Below are positions 22,017 through 30,607 of a DNA stretch of 64,000 bases, piece by piece. Positions within the stretch are counted from its first letter, which is position 1; each line of letters opens with the position of its first letter. The notes under the pieces were generated by a model. It saw only the letters and a program-made list of their open reading frames with translations. It had not been told where the DNA came from and made no database searches. Source of the stretch: Methylibium sp035762065 (GTDB lineage: Bacteria > Pseudomonadota > Gammaproteobacteria > Burkholderiales > Burkholderiaceae_C); the NCBI RefSeq assembly GCF_035762065.1, contig NZ_DASTPW010000055.1, positions 129,791 to 193,790 of the forward strand. Reading direction: 5' to 3'. A program made the translations under genes and the position numbers.

Positions 22017-25000
22017 GTGCTTGCAGCCCTGATCCGCTTTTCCGTGCGCCGCGCGGCGCTCACCGTCGCGCTGGCGCTGGCGCTGCTCGGCTTCGGCGTG
22101 AGCCGCATGTTCGGCGCGAGCCTCGACGTCTTTCCGGAGTTCGCGCCGACGCAGGTGGTCATCCAGACCGAGGCGCCGGGCCTCGCCGCGCCATGGGTGG
22201 AGGCGCTGGTGACGCAGCCGATCGAGCGCGCGATCCAGGGCCTGGAGGGCCTGCAGTCGCTGCGCTCGCAGTCGATCCCGGGGCTGTCTGTGGTGACCGT
22301 CATCTTCACCGACCGCAGCGACATCCACCGCCACCGGCAAAGCGTCGCCGAGCGGCTCGCGCAGGCCGTGGGCGAGCTGCCGCCGGGCATCGCGCCGAAC
22401 CTGACGCCGCTGACTTCTTCGGCCAGCACGGTGCTCGGCCTGGGCCTCACCGCCGCGCGCGACGCGAACGGCGCGCCGCGGCTCGACGCGCTCGCGCTGC
22501 GCTCGCTGGTCGATCGCACGCTGCGCCCGCACCTGCTCGCGGTGACCGGCGTCGCCGACGTCAACGTCTTCGGCGGCGAACGCGCGCAGTGGCAGATCCG
22601 CATCGATCCGGCCCGGCTCGCCGCGGCGCGGCTGTCGCTCGGGGAGCTGGCCGCGGCCGCGCGCGAGGCGACCGGCGTGCGCGCGGCCGGCTTCGTCGAA
22701 TCCGCGAACCAGCGCATCGCGCTCGGCATCGAGCCGCCCGGCGTGGGCCGTGGCGCCGACGACCCGCAGGCGAACGGCGAGATCGCGCGCGAGCTCGAAC
22801 GCGCGGTCGTGCGCGCGCCCACCGGGAACGGCGCCGCGCTCCTGCTGCGGGACGTGGCCACGATCGCCCCCGGCGGCGCGCCGCGCATCAACGCCGCGCT
22901 GATCGACGGCACGCCCGGCGTCTTTTTGCTGGTGCAGGGCCAGCTCGGCGCGAACACGCGCGACGTGACGCTCGCGCTCGACGCGGCGCTGGATCGCATC
23001 GCGCCGGTCGTCGAGCGATCCGGCGCGACGCTGCACCGCGACCTGTTCCGCCCGGCCGGCTTCATCGAGACCGCGGTCCGCAACGTGCAGCGCGACGTCG
23101 CGATCGGCGCGGCACTCGTCGTCGTCGTGCTGTTCGGCTTCCTCTACAACGTGCGCACCGCGGTGGTCTCGGCGCTGGCGATTCCGCTGTCGCTGGTCGC
23201 CGCCGTGGAAGTGATGCGCGCCCTGGGCCAGAGCCTGAACATCATGGTGCTCGGCGGCCTGGCGATCGCGCTCGGCGAGGTGGTCGACGACGCGATCATC
23301 GATTGCGAAAACATCTACCGCCGGCTGCGCGAGAACCGGCTGCTCGCGCAGCCGCGGCCGGTGCGCGAGGTGGTGGTCACCGCCTCGATGGAGGTGCGCT
23401 CCTCGGTCGTCTACGCGACCTTCATCGTCGCGCTCGCTTTCGTGCCGCTGCTGACGCTGTCGGGCGTCGCGGGCAAGCTGTTCGCGCCGCTCGGCGCCGC
23501 CTACATCGCGGCGATCCTCGCGTCGCTGGTGGTGGCGGTGACGGTGACGCCGGCCCTGTCGATGCTGCTGCTCGGCGCCGCGAAGCTGCCGGCGGCCGAA
23601 GCGCCGCTGGTAGCGTGGCTCAAGCCACGTTACCGGCGCGTGCTGGTCGCGGTCGAGCGGCGCGCGGGCGTGGTGCTCGGCGTCGTCGGCGCGCTGATCG
23701 TCGTCGGGCTCGGCACGCTGCCGCTGTTCCGCAGCGAGTTCCTGCCGCCGCTGAAGGAGGGCCACTACATCGCGCACATGGCGGCGGTGCCGGGCACTTC
23801 GCTTGACGAATCGATGCGCCTGGGCGAGCGCGTCTCGGCGGCGCTGCTGGCGATCGACGGCGTGAAGTCGGTCGCGCAGTGGATCGGCCGCGCCGAGAAC
23901 GGCGCCGACACCTTCGGGCCGCACTACTCCGAGCTGGAGATCGAGATCGGCCAGGTCTCCGGCGCCGAGCAGCGCCGGCTGCTCGCGGCGATCCGCGAGA
24001 CGCTGGCCGGCGAGGACGACGATGCCGCAGGCGACGGCGACGCGGCCCCGCGCGACGCCGACGGCCATCAAGCGGGCTTCGCCGGCCTGCAGTTCGGCGT
24101 CAACACCTTCCTGACCGAACGCATCGGCGAGACCGTCTCCGGCTTCCCGGCCGACGTGGTGGTGAACCTCTACGGCCAGGACCTCGACGCGCTCGAACGC
24201 GACGGCCAGCGCGTCGCCGCGCTGCTCGCGGCGCTTCCCGGCGCGCGCGAGGTCGGCCTGCTCGCGCCGCCCGGCGCGCCGCAGCTGAGCGTGCGGCTGC
24301 GCGCGGAGCGGCTCGCGAAGCACGGCCTGACCGCCGGTGAGGTGATGGACGCGGTGCAGATCGCCTACGACGGCCTCGCGGTCGGCCGGCTGCAGCAGCG
24401 CGACGCCGCGACGCCGCTGGTGCTGGTGCTGCCGCCCGAGGCGCGGCGCGACGCGAGCGGCGTCGCGCGGCTGGCGCTGGTGACGCCGCTGGGCGCGACG
24501 ATCGAGCTGGGCGAAGTCGCCGACGTCGAGATGGTGCAGGGCCGCGCGAAGATCCTGCGCGACGGCGGCCGCCGCGTGCAGACCGCGACGGCCAACATCG
24601 CCCCGGGCCAGGACGCCGAGGCCTTCGTCGCGACGCTCGAGCAGCGGCTCGCGAAACCGGGGCTGCTGGCCGCCGGCCACCACGCCGAGGTGCTGAGCAA
24701 GGCGGCGGCGCAGCGCGCGGCGCGCGTGGAGCTGATCCAGGTCGCGCTGCTCTCGGGCCTGGGCGTCGCGGGGCTGCTGCTGCTCGCCTTCGGCTCGGCA
24801 CGCCACCTCGCGCTGGTGTTCGTGAACCTGCCGTTCGCGCTGATCGGCGGCGTCGCCGCGGCGCTCGCCACCGGCGGCGTGCTGAGCCTGGGCTCGGTGG
24901 TCGGCTTCGTCACGCTGTTCGGCATCACGCTGCGCAACTCGATCATGCTGGTGTCGCACTACCAGCACCTGTGCGACGTGGAGCGGCTGCCCTGGAACCT

Positions 25001-25253
25001 CGACACCGCGCTGCGCGGCGCGATGGAGCGGCTGCCGTCGATCTTGATGACCGCGCTGGTCACCGGCCTCGGCCTCGCGCCGCTGGCGCTGGGCAGCGCC
25101 GAGCCGGGCCGGGAGATCGAAGGCCCGATGGCGACGATGATCGTCGGCGGCCTCGTGAGCTCGACGCTTTTGAACCTGCTGGTGCTGCCGACGGTGCTGC
25201 TGCGCTTCGGGCGCTTCGGGCGCGCCGGCGTGCCGGAGACTGCGGCGGCATAG
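22017..25253 (+). CDS. RND efflux pump, heavy-metal (CusA/CzcA) subfamily
   Basis: 1078-residue inner-membrane proton antiporter. N-terminal helix FSVRRAALTVALALALLGFG followed by the large periplasmic loop (FPEFAPTQVVIQTEAPGLA, typical of the HME group), TM4 region with paired acidic residues LGEVVDDAIIDCENIYRRL for proton relay, and the second repeat ending FVTLFGITLRNSIMLVSHYQ. A Gly/Asp-rich insertion (EDDDAAGDGDAAPRDADGHQ) interrupts the second periplasmic loop. GTG at 22017 is the best start. It is the third gene of the outer-membrane factor - adaptor - pump set; the family exports metal ions but the substrate here is not readable from sequence. Confidence 0.9.
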   Translation: MLAALIRFSVRRAALTVALALALLGFGVSRMFGASLDVFPEFAPTQVVIQTEAPGLAAPWVEALVTQPIERAIQGLEGLQSLRSQSIPGLSVVTVIFTDRSDIHRHRQSVAERLAQAVGELPPGIAPNLTPLTSSASTVLGLGLTAARDANGAPRLDALALRSLVDRTLRPHLLAVTGVADVNVFGGERAQWQIRIDPARLAAARLSLGELAAAAREATGVRAAGFVESANQRIALGIEPPGVGRGADDPQANGEIARELERAVVRAPTGNGAALLLRDVATIAPGGAPRINAALIDGTPGVFLLVQGQLGANTRDVTLALDAALDRIAPVVERSGATLHRDLFRPAGFIETAVRNVQRDVAIGAALVVVVLFGFLYNVRTAVVSALAIPLSLVAAVEVMRALGQSLNIMVLGGLAIALGEVVDDAIIDCENIYRRLRENRLLAQPRPVREVVVTASMEVRSSVVYATFIVALAFVPLLTLSGVAGKLFAPLGAAYIAAILASLVVAVTVTPALSMLLLGAAKLPAAEAPLVAWLKPRYRRVLVAVERRAGVVLGVVGALIVVGLGTLPLFRSEFLPPLKEGHYIAHMAAVPGTSLDESMRLGERVSAALLAIDGVKSVAQWIGRAENGADTFGPHYSELEIEIGQVSGAEQRRLLAAIRETLAGEDDDAAGDGDAAPRDADGHQAGFAGLQFGVNTFLTERIGETVSGFPADVVVNLYGQDLDALERDGQRVAALLAALPGAREVGLLAPPGAPQLSVRLRAERLAKHGLTAGEVMDAVQIAYDGLAVGRLQQRDAATPLVLVLPPEARRDASGVARLALVTPLGATIELGEVADVEMVQGRAKILRDGGRRVQTATANIAPGQDAEAFVATLEQRLAKPGLLAAGHHAEVLSKAAAQRAARVELIQVALLSGLGVAGLLLLAFGSARHLALVFVNLPFALIGGVAAALATGGVLSLGSVVGFVTLFGITLRNSIMLVSHYQHLCDVERLPWNLDTALRGAMERLPSILMTALVTGLGLAPLALGSAEPGREIEGPMATMIVGGLVSSTLLNLLVLPTVLLRFGRFGRAGVPETAAA

Positions 25254-25291
25254 CGATTGCCGGGCTCGCTCAACGAAGGAGTCAGCCCACC

Positions 25292-25705
25292 ATGGCCACC
25301 AGCAGCATCCTCGGCGCAGACCGCGCCCCCCAACAGGCCGCCGGCCGCGACAACGAAGCGCTTGGCCCGAGCGACAGCTCGGACAGCGCGAGCGACGTCG
25401 CCGGCATCGACGAGCTCGACAGCGGCGATCCGAGCATGCCGGTCGATGCCGCGATCCGCGGCGACAGCCGGCATCCGGACACCTCGCTCGAATCGATCGG
25501 CCCCGGCATCGACGCCGATGCCGCCGGCACCGGCGAGCGCCGCAGCGCGGCCGGCGACGCCGGCAGCCGGGAGGCGAGCGACATCGCGCCGGATCGCATC
25601 GAAGGCGGCATGGAGGCCAGCGACGAGGACGAGGCGCTCGACGCGATCGACACCGCCGCGACCGACGCCGACGCCGACGCGGACGCGGACGCCGACGGCG
25701 ACTGA
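25292..25705 (+). CDS. Small acidic protein of unknown function
   Basis: 137 residues with a good ribosome site (GAAGGAG, 10 bases before the ATG). Strongly acidic and low-complexity: MATSSILGADRAPQQAAG, many Asp/Ser/Ala/Gly, and a DADADADADADGD C-terminus. I recall short proteins with the ILGADRAPQQAAGRD opening in other Burkholderiales, so it is probably real and conserved, but no function can be given. It is likely intrinsically disordered and cytoplasmic. Convergent with lnt, 10 bp apart. Confidence 0.7.
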   Translation: MATSSILGADRAPQQAAGRDNEALGPSDSSDSASDVAGIDELDSGDPSMPVDAAIRGDSRHPDTSLESIGPGIDADAAGTGERRSAAGDAGSREASDIAPDRIEGGMEASDEDEALDAIDTAATDADADADADADGD

Positions 25706-25714
25706 AGGCCGCCT

Positions 25715-27298
25715 TCAGCCGCGCCGCCGGCCCGCGGCGGCGGCGAACGCGATGGCCAGCAGCGCCGCCGCGACCAGTGGCCACAGCCCGAAGCGGCCGG
25801 CCCAGGCGGCGTAGGGGGTCGTGCCGACGCGTCCCTCGACGGTGGCTTCGAGCACGCCGCGCGTGTGCGGCGCGATCTGCTGCGTCACCCGGCCGCGGTG
25901 GTCGATCGCGACGGTGGCGCCGGTGTTGGTCGCGCGGATCATCGGGCGCTGCAGTTCGAGCGAACGCAGGCGCGAGATCTGCAGGTGCTGGTCGATCGCG
26001 ACCGTGTCGCCGAACCAGGCGATGTTGCTCAGGTTCGCGAGGATCGTGGGCGCGCGCGCCTCGTCGACGAAGCGCGCGGCCAGCTCCTCGCCGAACAGGT
26101 CCTCGTAGCAGATGTTCGGCGCCACGCGCTGCGCCCCGACCTCGAACGACGGCGCGACCAGCGGCCCGCGGGTGAAGTCGCCGAGCGGCATCTTCATCGC
26201 GTCGACGAACCAGCGGAAGCCGAAGGGGATGAACTCGCCGAAGGGCACGAGGTGGTGCTTGTCGTAGCGGTAGAAGCCGCCGGCCAGCGTGCTGGCCGAG
26301 GCCGACAGGCCGGCCGCGGAGTTGGTGTATTCGTTTTTCGCAATCTCGCCGAGCGGCAGGCCGACCAATGCGCTGCGCGAACCCTCCGAGAAACGCGCCG
26401 CCAGCGAGTCGAGGAAGCCGGCCGGCAACTGCTCGGGCAGCAGCGGGATCGCGGTCTCGGGCAGCACGACAAGTTCGGCCTGCGCGCCGGTCAGCGCGCG
26501 CAGCATCCAGTCGATCGCCTCGGGCTGCCGCTCGACGCGGAACTTCTCGTCCTGGGGCACGTTGGTCTGCACCAGCGCCACCGACAGCGAGCCGTTCGAG
26601 CGCGAGAACTCGAAAGCCGCCGGGGCGACCGACACCGCGAAGGCGGGCGCCCACCAGGCGACGAACGCGAAGGCGAGGCGCAGGCGCCAGCGCCACCGGG
26701 ACGTGGTGCCGCGCGCAGCACCGGACAACGCGCCCGCCGCGACGGCCGCGAGCCCGGCCGACACCGCGCCGATGCCGTAGACGCCCACCCACGGGGCGAG
26801 CGCAGCCAGCGGCCCGTCGCTGTGTGCATAGCCGGCGGCGATCCACGGGAAGCCGGTGAAGATCGCGCCGCGCGCCCATTCGGCCAGCAGCCACAGCGCG
26901 GCGAACGACAGCGCGTCCAGCGCGACACGCCCGCTGCGCAGCCGCACCCACGCGGCCATCGCCGCGGCCAGGTAGAGCGAGAGGAAGGCGCACAGCGCGA
27001 GCACCGCGCTCGCCGCCATCCACGCCGGCAGCCCGCCGTAGCGGTGCATGCTGATGTAGAGCCACCAGACGCCGCCGACCAGCCAGGCGGTCGAGAACAG
27101 CAGGCCGAGCAGCGCGGCGCGCGCGGCCGAGGCGCCGGCCGCGACGCGCCAGGCGAGCAGCGCCACCGTGAGCGTCTGCAGCCAGGGCGCGTCGTTCGGC
27201 GCAAAGGCCAGCGCGTGCAGGCCGCCGGCCACGAGCACCGCGACCACGTCGGCCGCCAGCGGCCAGGCGCGCGCGCCCGGATCACGGGCGCGGATCAA
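25715..27298 (-). CDS. lnt: Apolipoprotein N-acyltransferase
   Basis: 527 residues. Adds the third acyl chain to lipoproteins at the inner membrane. Several N-terminal hydrophobic helices are followed by the periplasmic carbon-nitrogen hydrolase domain, with catalytic Glu in VLPETAIPLLP, Lys in KHHLVPFGEF and Cys in NICYEDLFGE. TTG at 27298 overlaps the corC stop as TTGA, so corC and lnt are coupled, the common arrangement in proteobacteria. A final hydrophobic helix near the C-terminus (VAAALLAIAFAAAAG) completes the topology. Confidence 0.95.
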   Translation of the reverse strand: MIRARDPGARAWPLAADVVAVLVAGGLHALAFAPNDAPWLQTLTVALLAWRVAAGASAARAALLGLLFSTAWLVGGVWWLYISMHRYGGLPAWMAASAVLALCAFLSLYLAAAMAAWVRLRSGRVALDALSFAALWLLAEWARGAIFTGFPWIAAGYAHSDGPLAALAPWVGVYGIGAVSAGLAAVAAGALSGAARGTTSRWRWRLRLAFAFVAWWAPAFAVSVAPAAFEFSRSNGSLSVALVQTNVPQDEKFRVERQPEAIDWMLRALTGAQAELVVLPETAIPLLPEQLPAGFLDSLAARFSEGSRSALVGLPLGEIAKNEYTNSAAGLSASASTLAGGFYRYDKHHLVPFGEFIPFGFRWFVDAMKMPLGDFTRGPLVAPSFEVGAQRVAPNICYEDLFGEELAARFVDEARAPTILANLSNIAWFGDTVAIDQHLQISRLRSLELQRPMIRATNTGATVAIDHRGRVTQQIAPHTRGVLEATVEGRVGTTPYAAWAGRFGLWPLVAAALLAIAFAAAAGRRRG

Positions 27299-28206
27299 GT
27301 GCCGGGGCTCGGCGCGGCGCCGGACGCTTCGGCGCCGTCGGCCGGCTTCGCCTCGGCGCGCACGACCTTAAACCAGCGCACCGCGCCGCCGCGCGCGAGC
27401 ATGACCGAGAAGCGCAGGCCGCCGACCTCCACCGCCTCGCCGCGCCGCGGCACTCGGCCGAGCTCGTGCGCGACCAGGCCGCCGATGGTGTCGAAGTCCT
27501 CGTCGGAGAAGGCGGTGTCGAACGCGGCGTTGATCTCGGCGATTGCCGCGTCGCCGGCGACGCGCTGGCTGCCGTCGGCCAGCGTGAAGACGCCCGACTC
27601 GGCATCCTTGTCGTCGAACTCGTCCTCGATCTCGCCGACGATCTCCTCGAGCACGTCCTCGATCGTGATCAGCCCGGCGGTGTTGCCGAACTCGTCGATC
27701 ACGATCGCCAGGTGGTTGCGGTTGGAGCGGAAGTCGCGCAGCAGCTCGTTCAGGCGCTTGGTCTCGGGCACGAAGGTGGCCGGGCGCAGCAGCGCGCGCA
27801 GGTTCAGCTCGGGCGCGCGCTGCAGCTTGAGCAGGTCCTTGGCCATCAGGATGCCGATGACCTGCTCGCGCCGGCCTTCGAAGACCGGGAAGCGCGAATG
27901 CGCGGTCTCGATCACCACCGCGAGCAGCTCGTCGTAGGGCGCGTCGATGTCGAGCAGGTCCATCCGCGGGGCGGCGACCATCACGTCGCCGGCCGTCATG
28001 TCGGCCATGCGCAGCACGCCTTCGAGCATGCTGCGCGACTCGGGCTCGATCAGTTCGCGGGTCTCGGCATCGGCGAGCGTCTCGATCAGCTCGTCCTTCG
28101 AGTCGGGGCCGGGCGAGAGGAATTCGACGACGCGCTCGAAGAGCGTGCGCCGGTCGGCAGCGCGCGCCGTTCGGCCGGCGCTGCGGCCTGTCTGAGGCTC
28201 GGACAC
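27295..28206 (-). CDS. corC: HlyC/CorC-family CBS-domain protein
   Basis: 303 residues: two CBS domains (AAPRMDLLDIDAPYDELLAV ... and LLRDFRSNRNHLAIVIDEFGNTAG) followed by the CorC_HlyC domain (SQRVAGDAAIAEINAAFDTA). The GTG at 28206 gives VSEPQTGR and avoids an unlikely Arg-rich extension. Known relatives act with CorA in magnesium/cobalt efflux, or upstream of Lnt in envelope maintenance. Gene order corC-lnt is conserved. Divergent from the COG0523 GTPase gene with 110 bp between. Confidence 0.92.
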   Translation of the reverse strand: MSEPQTGRSAGRTARAADRRTLFERVVEFLSPGPDSKDELIETLADAETRELIEPESRSMLEGVLRMADMTAGDVMVAAPRMDLLDIDAPYDELLAVVIETAHSRFPVFEGRREQVIGILMAKDLLKLQRAPELNLRALLRPATFVPETKRLNELLRDFRSNRNHLAIVIDEFGNTAGLITIEDVLEEIVGEIEDEFDDKDAESGVFTLADGSQRVAGDAAIAEINAAFDTAFSDEDFDTIGGLVAHELGRVPRRGEAVEVGGLRFSVMLARGGAVRWFKVVRAEAKPADGAEASGAAPSPGT

Positions 28207-28316
28207 GTGAGGTGCCGGGAGTCGGGGGAAGTCCAGAATACCGCAGCGGTGTGGCGGCTCGGCTTTTGCTTCACACTCGCGGCCCTTCCGTTTCGACCGG
28301 CGCTCGCGCATCCGCC

Positions 28317-29360
28317 ATGGCACTGATTCCCGCCACCATCCTCACGGGCTTCCTGGGCTCGGGCAAGACCACGCTGCTCAAGCGCGTGCTGTCCGAAGCG
28401 CACGGCCAGAAGATCGCTGTCATCGAGAACGAGTTCGGCGAGGAGAACATCGACAACGAACTGCTCGTGATGGAAAGCAAGGAGCAGATCGTCCAGATGA
28501 ACAACGGCTGCATCTGCTGCACGATCCGCGAAGACCTGCGCGCGACGCTGGCCGAGCTGGCCGAGAAGAAGCGCAAGGGCGAGCTGGACTTCGACCGCGT
28601 CGTGATCGAGACCACCGGGCTCGCCGACCCGGGCCCGGTCGCGCAGACGTTCTTCATGGACGACGAGATCGCCGAGGGCTACCTGCTGGACTCGATCCTG
28701 ACGCTGGTCGATGCGAAGCACGCCGCCACGCAGCTCGACGACCGGCAGGAGGCGCGCCGCCAGGTCGGATTCGCCGACCAGATCTTCCTGAGCAAGACCG
28801 ACCTCGCCGCGAAGGACGCGACCGACGCGCTGATCCACCGGCTGAAGCACATGAACCCGCGCGCGCCGATCAAGCCGGTGCACTTCGGCGAGGTGCCGAT
28901 CAAGGACGTGTTCGACCTCAAGGGCTTCAACCTCAACGCCAAGCTCGACATCGACCCGGAGTTCCTGAAGGCGGACGCGCACGACCATCATCACCACGAC
29001 CACGCTCACGGCGAGCACTGCGACCACCCCTCCCACCATCACGGGCACCACCACGCGCACGACGATGACGTGAAGAGCTTCGTGTTCCGCTCGAACCGGC
29101 CGTTCAACCCGCAGCGGCTCGAGGAGTTCCTCGGCACGATGGTCAATCTCTACGGGCCGAAGATGCTGCGCTACAAGGGCGTGCTGCGCGTGCAGGGCTT
29201 CGACAAGAAGGTGATCTTCCAGGGCGTGCACCAGCTGATGGGCAGCGACGTCGGCCCCGCCTGGGCCGCCGGCGAGACCAAGGGCAGCAAGATGGTCTTC
29301 ATCGGCATCGACCTGCCGCGCGACATCTTTCTGCAGGGCCTGGAGCAGTGCCTGGCCTGA
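28317..29360 (+). CDS. COG0523 GTPase (CobW/YjiA-type metallochaperone)
   Basis: 347-residue G3E-family P-loop GTPase. Walker A GFLGSGKTT (about 11-19), the metal-binding GCICCT (CxCC) motif near residue 64, Walker B VIETTGLADPGP, and guanine specificity LSKTDLA. Between the GTPase and C-terminal domains is a His-rich loop (HDHHHHDHAHGEHCDHP then HHHGHHHAHDD, about 223-247) that should hold zinc or another divalent metal. Start at 28317 places the P-loop at the standard distance. Family members insert metals into client enzymes, often under zinc limitation. Confidence 0.92.
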   Translation: MALIPATILTGFLGSGKTTLLKRVLSEAHGQKIAVIENEFGEENIDNELLVMESKEQIVQMNNGCICCTIREDLRATLAELAEKKRKGELDFDRVVIETTGLADPGPVAQTFFMDDEIAEGYLLDSILTLVDAKHAATQLDDRQEARRQVGFADQIFLSKTDLAAKDATDALIHRLKHMNPRAPIKPVHFGEVPIKDVFDLKGFNLNAKLDIDPEFLKADAHDHHHHDHAHGEHCDHPSHHHGHHHAHDDDVKSFVFRSNRPFNPQRLEEFLGTMVNLYGPKMLRYKGVLRVQGFDKKVIFQGVHQLMGSDVGPAWAAGETKGSKMVFIGIDLPRDIFLQGLEQCLA

Positions 29361-29373
29361 TCGAAGCGGGCGC

Positions 29374-29400
29374 TGGAGCACGGCAGCGCATCGCTACAAT
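29374..29400 (+). promoter_or_regulatory. Possible sigma-70 promoter of dksA
   Basis: A TACAAT -10 hexamer at 29395-29400 lies about 105 bp before the dksA GTG. A matching -35 is weak (TGGAGC at 29374-29379, spacing 15). The hexamer stands out in GC-rich DNA; transcript start not proven. Confidence 0.35.
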
Positions 29401-29505
29401 CCGCGCCCGTTCGTCGCTGGGCGGTTCTCGGGTGAATCCGTACCGGAACGCAGCGGCGGCGCCGGGAGGTCCACCCGTCAAGGACGCTGCCAAGAGAGGT
29501 CGACC

Positions 29506-30480
29506 GTGAGCAAGACACCGGCGAAGACCAGCGCCCGCCCCGCGGCGAAGAAGAGCGTCCCGACCAAAGCCGCGGCCAAGAAGGTGCCGGCGAAGTCGAA
29601 CGGCAAGACGGCCCCGAAAGTCGCCGCGAAGAAGCCGGTCGCCAACAAAGCGCCTGTCACGTCGGCGAGCAAGACTTCCGCCAAGCCTGCGACCGCGGCG
29701 CCCATCAAGTCCGCCGCGCCGCCGCCGACAAAAACCGCAGGCAAGCCGACGGCCGCGGTGGTCGCCTCCAAGAAGCCGGCCGTTGCCGCCCCTGTCCCGA
29801 AAGCCGCTTCGGCGGCTCCAGCCACCGCACCGATGCCAGCCAAGACCCCGCCCGTGAGCGAAACGACCGCCCCCAAGCCCGCGCCGGCCGCGAAGCCGCC
29901 GACGCGCCTGAAGCCGACGAAGGCGCCTCCGGCCGTCGTCGATCACCACCCGCCTTCGATCCCGCTGCCGCCGCCGAGCCGCCCGCCGGCGAGCAACGTC
30001 ATCGACCTGCCGCGCCCGGCGCGCAAGATCGACCCGAAGCTCGCGAACGTCTGGAAGAGCAAGAGCGGGCGCGAGCTGAGCGACGACGAACTGCTGGCGA
30101 TGCCCGACAGCGAGTACATGAACGACAAGCAGCTGGAGTTCTTCCGCCAGCGGCTGATGCAGCAGCGCAACGACCTCCTCGAGAACGCCGGCGAAACCAC
30201 CGAGCACCTGCGCGAGGACACCTCCATCGTTCCCGACCCGGCCGACCGCGCGACCATCGAAGAGGAGCATGCCCTCGAGCTGCGCACCCGCGACCGCGAG
30301 CGCAAGCTGCTCAAGAAGATCTCGCAATCGATCGCCCGCATCGACGCCGGCGACTACGGCTACTGCGACGAGACGGGTGAGCCGATCGGCCTGGGCCGCC
30401 TGCTCGCCCGCCCGACCGCGACGCTTTCGCTCGAGGCGCAGCAGCGCCGCGAGATGAAGCAGAAGATGTTCGGGGATTAG
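29506..30480 (+). CDS. dksA: DksA-family RNA polymerase-binding factor with a histone-H1-like N-terminal tail
   Basis: 324 residues, about twice the usual 150. The C-terminal about 140 residues are DksA: SDDELLAMPDSEYMNDKQL, the coiled coil with tip Asp residues (DTSIVPDPADRATIEEE) and a zinc-finger region reading YGYCDETGEPIGLGRLLARP then TATLSLEAQQRREMK. Only one of the four zinc cysteines remains, as in zinc-independent DksA variants. The first about 180 residues are Lys/Ala/Pro-rich with repeated PAKxxAKK units, like bacterial histone-H1 proteins. Start is GTG 29506 with AGAGAGG upstream. Role: stringent-response control of transcription with ppGpp; the tail may add DNA binding (inference). 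TAG stop lies in the interspersed repeat. Confidence 0.9.
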   Translation: MSKTPAKTSARPAAKKSVPTKAAAKKVPAKSNGKTAPKVAAKKPVANKAPVTSASKTSAKPATAAPIKSAAPPPTKTAGKPTAAVVASKKPAVAAPVPKAASAAPATAPMPAKTPPVSETTAPKPAPAAKPPTRLKPTKAPPAVVDHHPPSIPLPPPSRPPASNVIDLPRPARKIDPKLANVWKSKSGRELSDDELLAMPDSEYMNDKQLEFFRQRLMQQRNDLLENAGETTEHLREDTSIVPDPADRATIEEEHALELRTRDRERKLLKKISQSIARIDAGDYGYCDETGEPIGLGRLLARPTATLSLEAQQRREMKQKMFGD

Positions 30481-30561
30481 ATGACGACCACCCCGTTGCG
30501 GCTTCGCCGCGCCCCTCGAGGGGCGCCGCTGGCGGACCGGCGGAGCCGGACCCGCGGCGGC
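30475..30561 (+). repeat. Interspersed multi-hairpin repeat, short copy
   Basis: Second copy of the element at 21796-21957. It begins with the GATTAG end of dksA and continues GACCACCCCGTTGCGGCTTC, then CCCCTCGAGGGG (perfect 12-base palindrome), CCGGC-gga-GCCGG and CCGCGGCGGC. Lacks the about 75-base insert of the long copy. It may help terminate or stabilise the dksA transcript. Confidence 0.8.
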
Positions 30562-30607
30562 TGCCGGGTTGTCTTTTCCTTGCTGTGAGCGCCGGGGCTT
30601 CTCGCTG

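Noticed and set aside
21798..27065. A 1755-codon open frame antisense to the RND pump and continuing through lnt
   Set aside because: GC-rich codon bias leaves antisense frames open; composition is Arg/Gln/His-rich with no domain, and the real genes on both strands are certain.
28980..29060. His-codon-rich run looked like a short DNA repeat
   Set aside because: It encodes the metal-binding His loop of the COG0523 GTPase and varies in codon use.
29506..30040. Separate histone-H1-like gene before dksA
   Set aside because: No stop or new ribosome site between the tail and the DksA core; one continuous frame.
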